Program-made: the position numbers and the translations under genes
Part shown: in pieces, positions 6,261 to 13,146 of the stretch
Numbering within the stretch: the stretch's first letter is position 1
Layout of the letters: each line of letters opens with the position of its first letter
Assembly (NCBI GenBank): GCA_004356335.1
Contig: SMXP01000043.1
Span: 1-13,329, forward strand
Direction of reading: 5' to 3'
DNA: 13,329 nt
Origin: Alphaproteobacteria bacterium
GTDB taxonomy: Bacteria; Pseudomonadota; Alphaproteobacteria; SMXP01
The notes under the pieces: model-generated
Seen by the model: only the letters and a program-made list of their open reading frames with translations
Told to the model about the DNA's origin: nothing
Database searches by the model: none

Positions 6261-8531
6261 TTATCCTCCCCGCCGTTTTTTCTTGCCTTTTTTGCGGTAG
6301 GAGTGGGTGCCCGGGCGGCCGGAGGTGGAGCGGGCTTTGACCGGCGTGTCCTTGCCCGTGGTGGTGGCCGGGCGCGCGCCGGCTGCTTGTTCCACGGCAC
6401 TTTGCCGCGCGAAGGGATCGTCGGCCAGGAGCAATTCGGTTTGCTGCAGCCGTTTGATTTCGTCGCGCAGGCGCGCCGCTTCCTCGAACTCCAAATTGCC
6501 CGCCGCTTCGCGCATGCGCTTTTCCAGATTGTCCAAATGGGCTTTTAGATTGCCGCCGATAAACATCTCCTTGTCTTCGCCGAATCCGGCGTCGACGGTT
6601 ACATGATCCTGCTCGTAAACCGATCCGAGAATATCGCCGATATTCTTGCGCACGGATTCCGGCGTGATGCCGTTTTGTTCGTTATAGGCCCGTTGCTTGG
6701 TGCGCCGCCGCTCGGTTTCGGCCATGGCGCGCTCCATGGAGCCGGTCCTCTTATCCGCATAGAGAATAACCCGGCCGTCTAGATTGCGCGAGGCGCGGCC
6801 GATGGTTTGCACTAAGGAAGTCTCCGAGCGCAAAAAACCTTCTTTGTCTGCATCGAGAATGGCGACCAAAGCGCATTCGGGAATATCGAGCCCTTCGCGC
6901 AGTAAATTAATGCCGACCAAAACGTCGAACGCCCCCAGGCGCAGATCGCGGATGATCTCGATGCGCTCCAAGGTTTCGATATCCGAATGCATGTAGCGCA
7001 CGCGGATGCCTTGTTCGTGCATATATTCCGTGAGATCCTCGGCCATGCGTTTGGTCAAGGTGGTGACCAGCACCCGTTGGCCCTTGGCTGCCACGGCGTG
7101 GCATTCGGCGATCAGATCATCCACTTGCTCGCTGGCGGGCCGCACGATCACATTGGGGTCGATCAGGCCGGTCGGCCGGATCACCTGCTCGACAAACACG
7201 CCATTGGTGCGGTCGAGTTCCCATGGGCCCGGCGTCGCCGAGACGAACACAGTGGGCGGGCGCATGGCATCCCATTCCTCGAAATTGAGCGGCCGATTGT
7301 CCATGCAGGAGGGCAGGCGAAAACCGTGATCGGACAAAGTCTTCTTGCGCCGGAAGTCGCCGCGGGACATGCCGCCCAATTGGGGTATTGTGACATGGCT
7401 TTCATCGACAAAGACCAGGGCGTTATCGGGCAAATATTCGTAAAGCGTGGGCGGTGGTTCGCCGCGCTTGCGGCCGGTCAAATAGCGCGAATAGTTTTCG
7501 ATCCCGGGGCAAGAGCCGGTGGCACCCATCATTTCCAAATCGAAATTGGTCCGTTGTTCCAATCGTTGTGCTTCCAATAACTTGCCATGGGCGTTGAACC
7601 AGTCGAGCCGCTCCTTGAGATCGCTTTTGATCTGCTTCATGGCCTGCTGCAGGGTGGGCCGCGGCGTGACGTAATGACTATTGGCATAGACTTTGACTTG
7701 CTTCGGCGTGCCGGTTTTTTTGCCGGTGAGAGGATCGAACTCGGTGATTTCCTCGATCTCGTCACCGAATAACGACAAGCGCCAGGCGCGGTCTTCCAGG
7801 TGCGCCGGGAAAATCTCGATCACGTCGCCGCGCACCCGAAACGTGCCGCGTTGAAAAGCTTGGTCGTTGCGCCGATATTGCAGGGCCACCAGATCAGCCA
7901 ACAGCTGATTGCGTTCGATCCGGCTGCCTTGTTTCAAGTCGAATGTCATGGCGGTATATGTCTCGACCGAGCCGATGCCGTAAATACACGACACGGAGGC
8001 GACAATGATCACATCATCCCGCTCGAGAATGGAACGGGTTGCCGAATGGCGCATGCGGTCGATCTGCTCGTTGATTGAGGATTCCTTCTCGATATAAGTA
8101 TCCGTACGCGGAATATAAGCTTCCGGCATGTAGTAATCATAGTAAGAGACGAAATATTCCACCGCATTGTTGGGAAAGAAATCCTTCATCTCACCATATA
8201 GCTGGGCGGCCAGGGTTTTGTTGGGGGCCAGGATCAGGGCCGGGCGCTGCACCGCTTCGATGACTTTGGCCATGGTGAAGGTCTTGCCCGAGCCGGTCAC
8301 GCCCAACAGCACTTGCTCGTGTTCTTTGTTGTCGAGCCCTTGGATCAATTCGCTGATGGCCTGGGGTTGATCGCCCGCCGGTTCGAAATCCGACACCAGC
8401 CCGAAAGCGACGCCCCCTTCGGATTTCTCCGGCCGAATCGGGCGATGCGGCGGGAACAAAGCCGCTTGCTCGGGCACAAAGGCCGCCCCCGGCGCTTCGG
8501 AAAATCCTGGATTGTCGGCAGATGAGGACAT
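6261..8531 (-). CDS. uvrB: UvrABC system protein B
   Basis: UvrB is the damage-verifying helicase-like subunit of nucleotide excision repair. It is loaded by UvrA and then recruits UvrC. The 756-residue product carries a Walker A motif GVTGSGKT (77-84), the beta-hairpin region YYDYYMPEAYIP, the Walker B box DESH, helicase motif VI QTIGRASRN, and a C-terminal UVR domain (about 660-697, with EFEEAARLRDEIKRL) that contacts UvrC. Two non-core regions are a variable N-terminus of about 40 residues and a basic tail of about 59 residues ending in KKGKKKRRGG. The ATG at 8531 is the start nearest the conserved core. The frame is open far upstream, but that part only shadows the sortase gene. A GGGGGAGG lies 12 nt before the ATG inside a hairpin. 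Confidence 0.97.
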   Translation of the reverse strand: MSSSADNPGFSEAPGAAFVPEQAALFPPHRPIRPEKSEGGVAFGLVSDFEPAGDQPQAISELIQGLDNKEHEQVLLGVTGSGKTFTMAKVIEAVQRPALILAPNKTLAAQLYGEMKDFFPNNAVEYFVSYYDYYMPEAYIPRTDTYIEKESSINEQIDRMRHSATRSILERDDVIIVASVSCIYGIGSVETYTAMTFDLKQGSRIERNQLLADLVALQYRRNDQAFQRGTFRVRGDVIEIFPAHLEDRAWRLSLFGDEIEEITEFDPLTGKKTGTPKQVKVYANSHYVTPRPTLQQAMKQIKSDLKERLDWFNAHGKLLEAQRLEQRTNFDLEMMGATGSCPGIENYSRYLTGRKRGEPPPTLYEYLPDNALVFVDESHVTIPQLGGMSRGDFRRKKTLSDHGFRLPSCMDNRPLNFEEWDAMRPPTVFVSATPGPWELDRTNGVFVEQVIRPTGLIDPNVIVRPASEQVDDLIAECHAVAAKGQRVLVTTLTKRMAEDLTEYMHEQGIRVRYMHSDIETLERIEIIRDLRLGAFDVLVGINLLREGLDIPECALVAILDADKEGFLRSETSLVQTIGRASRNLDGRVILYADKRTGSMERAMAETERRRTKQRAYNEQNGITPESVRKNIGDILGSVYEQDHVTVDAGFGEDKEMFIGGNLKAHLDNLEKRMREAAGNLEFEEAARLRDEIKRLQQTELLLADDPFARQSAVEQAAGARPATTTGKDTPVKARSTSGRPGTHSYRKKGKKKRRGG

Positions 8532-8537
8532 GAAGCG

Positions 8538-8562
8538 AATATGCCTCCCCCTTGGGCATATT
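8538..8562 (-). promoter_or_regulatory. Perfect hairpin enclosing the uvrB Shine-Dalgarno region
   Basis: An 8-bp perfect inverted repeat, AATATGCC (8538-8545) and GGCATATT (8555-8562), lies six bases before the uvrB ATG. On the uvrB strand its 9-nt loop and 3' arm read AAGGGGGAGG, the only Shine-Dalgarno-like sequence available, so folding could limit ribosome access. It could instead be a DNA operator. No alphaproteobacterial LexA site (GTTC-N7-GTTC or its complement) was seen nearby. Confidence 0.45.
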
Positions 8563-8566
8563 GCTA

Positions 8567-8619
8567 GGGTCGGCGTTTCGTCTTTGATGCCGGTTCGGTG
8601 TGCTCGGCGCGTGCCGACC
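8567..8619 (-). terminator. Nested inverted repeats between sortase and uvrB; possible terminator or leader structure
   Basis: GGTCGGC (8568-8574) and GCCGACC (8613-8619) form a perfect 7-bp outer stem. Inside, GCCG and CGGC (about 8589-8608) can form a second stem. The structure lies just downstream of the sortase stop (8672) and upstream of uvrB. It could end the sortase transcript or structure the uvrB leader. There is no T-run, so intrinsic termination is uncertain. Confidence 0.3.
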
Positions 8620-8671
8620 AGCGACAACATGTGGGCCGTGCTGCGGCGGGTGTAGGGCGTGTCGGAGAGGA

Positions 8672-9298
8672 CTACGCGTCGACCTTCTCCCCCAGCACCA
8701 CATAGCGCCAGGGGCCGGAGGTGAAAGAGTCGAAGGGATAGCAGGTGACCAGGGCCAAACGCGTGCCGGGGCCATAGGCGTCGAGGCCCGAGGCGTCGGC
8801 ATGAACGATGCGGGTTTCCGTCACCCGAAATGTAACTGTTGTGCCGTCGGCATTGGTCACGTGCACCTGGTCGCCGATCTCCACGTCTTTCAAGAAACGA
8901 AAATGGGTATCGCGATGGGCCGATATGACCGAGAGCCCGCGCGCGCCGGGCACGGGGGTATTGCTCATGTGACCGGGGCCGAACGCCATGGCTTGGCCGC
9001 TGGCGGATTTGAGCACGATGGCGCTTTGGTTCAAGCGCGGCACGGTGATCTTGGCCACCGGCCAGGTATCGGCCCACGGCCAGGGCTTGGGCGCGGCCTC
9101 GCCGCTCAGCGCCCGGTCCCACGCCGCCTCGAGCATGACTTGGGCGACCATGGCTTTGGCTTTGATGTAAATCCCATGAGCCATTTGGCTGGCGCCGAAC
9201 ACCAGGAGGGCGATTGCGGCGGCGGCCAAAGCCGCACGCCGCACGCCCGCCGGCAAGCTGTGTTGCCGGCGGAGCGGAGCCGTCCCCTCCCAAGTCAA
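8672..9298 (-). CDS. Class GN-type sortase (marine proteobacterial sortase family)
   Basis: This is a Gram-negative sortase, a membrane-anchored cysteine transpeptidase that cleaves the sorting signal of its substrate on the periplasmic side. The 208-residue product has one N-terminal membrane segment (about 21-40) and the complete catalytic set: H128 in SAHRDTHF, C186 in LVTCYPF, and R198 in GPWRYVV. A PGHMSNTPVPG segment (108-118) precedes the histidine block. I chose the TTG at 9298 because AAGAGG stands seven bases before it, and because it overlaps the stop of the upstream substrate gene as TTGA, implying coupled translation. A GTG at 9343 would add 15 residues but has no ribosome site. 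The neighbouring gene encodes the obvious substrate. The acceptor of the transferred protein is not known from the sequence. Confidence 0.9.
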   Translation of the reverse strand: MTWEGTAPLRRQHSLPAGVRRAALAAAAIALLVFGASQMAHGIYIKAKAMVAQVMLEAAWDRALSGEAAPKPWPWADTWPVAKITVPRLNQSAIVLKSASGQAMAFGPGHMSNTPVPGARGLSVISAHRDTHFRFLKDVEIGDQVHVTNADGTTVTFRVTETRIVHADASGLDAYGPGTRLALVTCYPFDSFTSGPWRYVVLGEKVDA

Positions 9299-11604
9299 TG
9301 GCGTACCTCTTGCGCCCGGCGCGGCCGCCGGTAAACGACCCACAGGGCGAAGGCGAGCAACAGGCTGAGCGCACCGGTCAGGATCATGCGATCGGCCGGC
9401 GTGGCGCCTTGGGGCAAAACCAGCCCTTTTTGTTGTGTCATGGCCATGGCCGGTTGCATGTCGGCGACCTCGAGGGCGGCGAATTGTACGGGCATGTTGC
9501 CCTTATCGGCGCGCCGGGCCGATGTCGGTTGCACATTGAAGTCGGGGCCGCCGAACACTTTGTCGAAATCCCAGCCGTCCGGCAGATTCAAGGGGACATC
9601 GCGGCGGACCAAGCCGTCATCCATCGGTCGAGACGGTGTCACGTCGACCGCCACCAAACTCGTCAGTCGGCTGACCAGATGATAATCGAGGGCAACCGCC
9701 AGCACCGCTTGGTCCACTTGTTGCCAATCGGCGCCCATGAAACGGGTCTCCTCGATGGCGGCGATCTTTTTGCGCGCCCACAGTTTGGCGATACCGTTTC
9801 CTTCGATCGCCTTGTCGAGGGGCAATTCGGCGAGCCAAGGTGTACCGTTCAAATCGCCGGCAATATGCAAGACGCCGTCGGCCTTTTTGAGCTTGGCGGT
9901 CAGCACCACCGGTTCGCCGGCATATAGATCGGGCAGGGGGTTGGGCCAGGCTTCGGCGATATTGTTGAACGGCCATTGAACCGCCAGATCGGTCATGACC
10001 GGCCGCTCGAGCTTTTCGAACAATTCCACCATACGCGCGCGAACTTGGTCTTCATTGCCGATATGGGTGAACGTGCCGCGGCCCAAACGGGCGGCGCGCG
10101 ACATGAAATAGGAATTAGGCGCCGAGCCGATGCCGACCGTAAACAAACGCGACCGGCCCAGGCTTCGATCGATGGCGGAGAACAATTGCGCTTCATTGCC
10201 GATGGCGCCGTCGGTCAAGAAGATGACTTGCCTTACCCGGCTGGTGTCGGTGGGGGTCAGGTCGAACAGAGCGGCCTCCAAAGCGGGCAGCATTTCCGTG
10301 CCGCCATTGGCCGTGAGCCGGGCGACGAATTGTTTGGCGAAAGTCACATTGGTCGGATTTGCCGGCACCGGATTGGCAAATACCATATCCATGGTGTTGT
10401 CAAAACGGATGACATTGAACAGATCCGTCGGTCGCAAACGATCGAGCGCCATCAACAAACTGGCGCGCGCCTGGCGGATCGACTCGCCGCCCATGGAGCC
10501 GGAATTGTCGATCACGAAAATCGTCTCGCGCGGTCGGATCACTGCCTCGCTGCCGTCAGTGATGCGCGGCGGCACGACAATCGCCAGAAGATAATCCTCG
10601 CCGTTAAAAGTCTCGCGAAACAAAGCCGCCTCAGGCGCGGTGCCGGCCTTGGGTGACCAGACCAATTCGAAATCCTTATTGGCCGCGACTTCGCCTTGTT
10701 TAAGTGTCAGCGTTGCGCCGTCATTGCCGTTGCGGCGGATGTCAATGTCATGATGGGAACTGGCAATGTCGCCCAAGGCAAAGCCGGTTCTGAGGGAGAT
10801 AGTGAGGGTCACCGGATTGACCTTGGGGGCCTCCGGATCTTCGTCGGGTCGCAGATAAGGCGGTTCGATGCGGTCCCGGTCGGGCACCGGATCGGATAGG
10901 GTGCCCCAGCCGCGCTCGTTGAAATTGACCATTTGAATGCGCGGCGGCGGGTTGTAACGGGGGGCCACGACCATGGGAAAGCGTAGCGAGAATTGTCCGT
11001 TGTCGAGCCTCACGTGCTCTTGATATTCGATCTGTATGATGACGGTTTCATGGGGTCCGATATTGGCCACCGAATTGGTGAAGATGTTCGGCCGTTGCTG
11101 TTCGACCAGGCTGGCTTTGTATCCCTGCGCCTTGGCTTCTTGGTAAATGTAGCGGGCTTCTTCGCGTTCCTTGATCAGGCCTTCAATGACCCGGCCGCCG
11201 ATTATCATGCGCAGCGTATCGACGCTCGCTTCATCGGGCATGGGAAACACATAAATGCCCTCGACCCAGCCGTCGCTGGGGTTTTGGAAGCGTTGCGTCA
11301 CGCGGGTGCGGGCGATCGGTCCGGTGATGGTGATGTCCACATCGGTGGCCACCAGCGGTGCTTCGATGTAATAGCCGGCTTGTTTTGAATCGAGCAAAAG
11401 CCCGCCAAAACCCATATCGCCGGGACGCACGAGACCTTGTGCCAATTGGACATTGGATGGTGTGACCTGTTGGGCATTGGCCGCCGCGATCAATGCTGCG
11501 ACAATGAGAAAAGCGCCTGCCCACAGAGCAACAAAAAAGCCGGCTGGTTCGTGCCGGCTTTGTGCAACCTGTCGGGGGCGTGACTGGTTGATTGGCGATG
11601 TCAT
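9295..11604 (-). CDS. VIT and von Willebrand factor A domain protein, dedicated sortase target
   Basis: This 769-residue exported protein matches the marine proteobacterial sortase target family. After a polar N-terminus comes a signal peptide or anchor (about 23-44, ending ANA-QQ). A VIT domain follows (about 75-215, with GWVEGIYVFPMPD). A vWA domain (about 360-535) has an intact metal site: DNSGS at 366-370, T436 in NGGTEM and D465 in LTDGAIGN. The C-terminus is a three-part sorting signal: LPQGAT (730-735), a membrane segment (about 740-758) and the basic tail RRPRRAQEVRH. The fourth residue of the motif is Gly where Thr is usual. The ATG at 11604 has AAGGA seven bases upstream; the frame extends to 11754 without support. 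It is the first gene of an operon with the sortase. The role is presumably surface adhesion or binding, but no ligand can be named. Confidence 0.93.
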   Translation of the reverse strand: MTSPINQSRPRQVAQSRHEPAGFFVALWAGAFLIVAALIAAANAQQVTPSNVQLAQGLVRPGDMGFGGLLLDSKQAGYYIEAPLVATDVDITITGPIARTRVTQRFQNPSDGWVEGIYVFPMPDEASVDTLRMIIGGRVIEGLIKEREEARYIYQEAKAQGYKASLVEQQRPNIFTNSVANIGPHETVIIQIEYQEHVRLDNGQFSLRFPMVVAPRYNPPPRIQMVNFNERGWGTLSDPVPDRDRIEPPYLRPDEDPEAPKVNPVTLTISLRTGFALGDIASSHHDIDIRRNGNDGATLTLKQGEVAANKDFELVWSPKAGTAPEAALFRETFNGEDYLLAIVVPPRITDGSEAVIRPRETIFVIDNSGSMGGESIRQARASLLMALDRLRPTDLFNVIRFDNTMDMVFANPVPANPTNVTFAKQFVARLTANGGTEMLPALEAALFDLTPTDTSRVRQVIFLTDGAIGNEAQLFSAIDRSLGRSRLFTVGIGSAPNSYFMSRAARLGRGTFTHIGNEDQVRARMVELFEKLERPVMTDLAVQWPFNNIAEAWPNPLPDLYAGEPVVLTAKLKKADGVLHIAGDLNGTPWLAELPLDKAIEGNGIAKLWARKKIAAIEETRFMGADWQQVDQAVLAVALDYHLVSRLTSLVAVDVTPSRPMDDGLVRRDVPLNLPDGWDFDKVFGGPDFNVQPTSARRADKGNMPVQFAALEVADMQPAMAMTQQKGLVLPQGATPADRMILTGALSLLLAFALWVVYRRPRRAQEVRH
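9306..9311 (-). promoter_or_regulatory. Ribosome binding site fixing the TTG start of the sortase
   Basis: The minus strand reads AAGAGG, seven bases before the TTG at 9298, within the last codons of the substrate gene. It makes the overlapping TTG start more likely than the GTG at 9343. Confidence 0.55.
11533..11561 (-). terminator. Terminator-like hairpin inside the 5' end of the sortase-target gene
   Basis: On the transcribed strand, AAAGCCGGC (11561 to 11553) and GCCGGCTTT (11544 to 11536) form a perfect 9-bp stem with an 8-nt loop. The 3' arm runs straight into a six-T run (11538-11533). This has the form of an intrinsic terminator but covers codons 15 to 23, before the signal segment. 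It could act as an attenuator governed by ribosome occupancy, or it may be a chance result of the codons used. Confidence 0.4.
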
Positions 11605-11638
11605 AACGATTTCCTTGGTCAAAATGGGATGGCATGAA

Positions 11639-11716
11639 TTGACAGGGTCAAGGAAAGCAGCTGAATGCGGTGAGAATGTCGCGAAGCTCGTGCCCTTTCG
11701 TGGTGACTTTGTGACC
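11639..11716. promoter_or_regulatory. Divergent control region with two dyads
   Basis: The 225-bp region between the sortase target (-) and the aspartate aminotransferase (+) holds a perfect dyad, TTGAC-AGG-GTCAA (11639-11651). This also supplies a -35-like TTGACA on the plus strand and TTGACC on the minus strand, but neither has a good -10 at the right distance. A second, imperfect dyad, TGGTGAC-TTT-GTGACCA, spans 11700-11716. A weak plus-strand promoter candidate is TTGCAC (11738-11743) with TAGGTT 17 bases later. None is certain. Confidence 0.3.
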
Positions 11717-11829
11717 ATATTGGGGCGCAAACATATCTTGCACCGCGATCCCACCGGCAGTAGGTTGCCCGTCGCTCGGGATCACCGACTCACTTGATCG
11801 ACAAGAGGCTTGATATAGGAAATCCGAAG

Positions 11830-13035
11830 ATGTCCTCGATCATCGCGGCAGCGCTGAAACGGATAAAACCGTCGCCGACCATGGCGGTCGCCCAAAAAGC
11901 GCGCGAGCTCAAAGCGCAAGGGGTGAATGTCATCGGCTTGGGCGCCGGTGAACCCGATTTCGATACGCCGGACAATATCAAACAGGCGGCGATCGACGCC
12001 ATCAATCGGGGTGAAACCAAATACACGTCGGTCGACGGCATTCCCGAACTGAAGGATGCGATTTGCGCCAAGTTCAAGCGCGACAACGATCTCGACTATG
12101 AGCCGTCGCAAATCATTGTGAGCCCGGGCGGCAAGGCGGTCATTTACAACGCCATGGTGGCGACCCTCAATCCCGGCGATGAGGTGATCATTCCCGCGCC
12201 CTATTGGGTGTCCTATCCCGACATGGTGCGTTTGGCGGGGGGCACGCCGGTCTTTGTCGAAGCGCCCATGGAAAATAATTTCCGAATGACGCCTCAAGAC
12301 CTGGCAGCGGCGATCACGCCGAACACCAAATGGCTCATTTTCAACTCGCCGTCGAACCCGTCCGGAATTGCCTATCGGCGCGACGAATTGAAGGCCCTAA
12401 CGGATGTGCTCATGGGTCATCCGCAGGTCTGGATTCTAACCGACGATATGTACGAACACTTGGTCTATGACGATTTCGAATTCACCAGCCCGGCCCAGGT
12501 CGAGCCGGGCCTTTATGACCGCACCTTGACCATGAACGGCGTGTCCAAGGCTTATGCCATGACCGGTTGGCGCATCGGCTATGGCGGCGGACCGGTGGAA
12601 CTGGTCAAGGCCATGGCGAAAGTACAGTCGCAATCGACGTCCAATCCCACCTCGATCAGCCAATGGGCCGCCGTCGAAGCCTTGAATGGACCGCAAGATT
12701 TCATCGCCGAACGGGCGGCGGTTTTCAAAAGCCGGCGCGATCTGGTGGTTGCCATGCTCAACCAAGCAACCGGCATCGTCTGTCCCCTGCCGGAAGGGGC
12801 GTTTTATGTTTATCCCAGTTGCGCCGAGCTGATCGGCAAGACGGCGCCGTCCGGCAAAGTCATCGCCAGCGATGGGGATTTCGTGGCCGAACTGCTCGAG
12901 GCCGAAGCGGTGGCCGTTGTTCAGGGCGAGGCGTTCGGTCTGTCGCCCCACTTCCGCATTTCCTACGCCACGTCGACCGACGCCTTGAAAGAAGCCTGCA
13001 CCCGCATTCAGCGGTTCTGTGCGTCGTTAACCTAA
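11830..13035 (+). CDS. aatA: Aspartate aminotransferase, class Ib (PLP-dependent, fold type I)
   Basis: The enzyme interconverts aspartate and oxaloacetate with glutamate and 2-oxoglutarate; relatives of this subgroup can also act on aromatic acids or prephenate. The 401-residue protein shows the family landmarks: GLGAGEPDFDTP (36-47), YTSVDGIPEL (65-74), PAPYWVSYPDM (123-132), NSPSNPSG (172-179), the PLP-binding K240 in NGVSKAYAMTGWRIGY, and R376 in FRISYA, which binds the substrate carboxylate. The start is ATG 11830, with AGGA nine bases upstream. The frame begins earlier at a TTG (11794) that has no ribosome site and would add a non-conserved extension. The sequence is strongly of alphaproteobacterial AatA type. 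It diverges from the sortase-target gene, and no functional link between them is evident. Confidence 0.94.
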   Translation: MSSIIAAALKRIKPSPTMAVAQKARELKAQGVNVIGLGAGEPDFDTPDNIKQAAIDAINRGETKYTSVDGIPELKDAICAKFKRDNDLDYEPSQIIVSPGGKAVIYNAMVATLNPGDEVIIPAPYWVSYPDMVRLAGGTPVFVEAPMENNFRMTPQDLAAAITPNTKWLIFNSPSNPSGIAYRRDELKALTDVLMGHPQVWILTDDMYEHLVYDDFEFTSPAQVEPGLYDRTLTMNGVSKAYAMTGWRIGYGGGPVELVKAMAKVQSQSTSNPTSISQWAAVEALNGPQDFIAERAAVFKSRRDLVVAMLNQATGIVCPLPEGAFYVYPSCAELIGKTAPSGKVIASDGDFVAELLEAEAVAVVQGEAFGLSPHFRISYATSTDALKEACTRIQRFCASLT

Positions 13036-13082
13036 TGGCTGGGCCCGGTTTGCGGTCGGTGGCCGCCATCCGTTGCTATGGC

Positions 13083-13115
13083 CATTTGTTAGCCAACCTG
13101 ATCGCCAAACAAATG
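13083..13115. promoter_or_regulatory. Inverted repeat upstream of msrP
   Basis: CATTTGTT (13083-13090) and AACAAATG (13108-13115) are perfect 8-bp inverted copies, 25 bp centre to centre, ending about 31 bases before the msrP ATG. The position fits an operator, or a leader hairpin if transcription starts upstream. No good -35/-10 pair was found in this 111-bp gap. Confidence 0.3.
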
Positions 13116-13146
13116 TGCTAGAGTTTGGCCACGGAAGGAACCAGCG

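Noticed and set aside
8600..9334. 244-residue plus-strand frame opposite the sortase
   Set aside because: It is antisense to a gene with complete sortase motifs. The H/R/G-rich translation is typical of a GC-rich shadow frame.
8532..9374. Apparent extension of the uvrB frame upstream to 9374 (1037 residues)
   Set aside because: The added part is arginine/proline/glycine-rich with no homology signal and runs out of frame over the sortase gene, whose catalytic motifs are intact. UvrB proteins start near the ATG at 8531.
9976..10656. 226-residue plus-strand frame opposite the vWA domain
   Set aside because: It is antisense to the intact vWA domain of the sortase target, with no start signal of its own.
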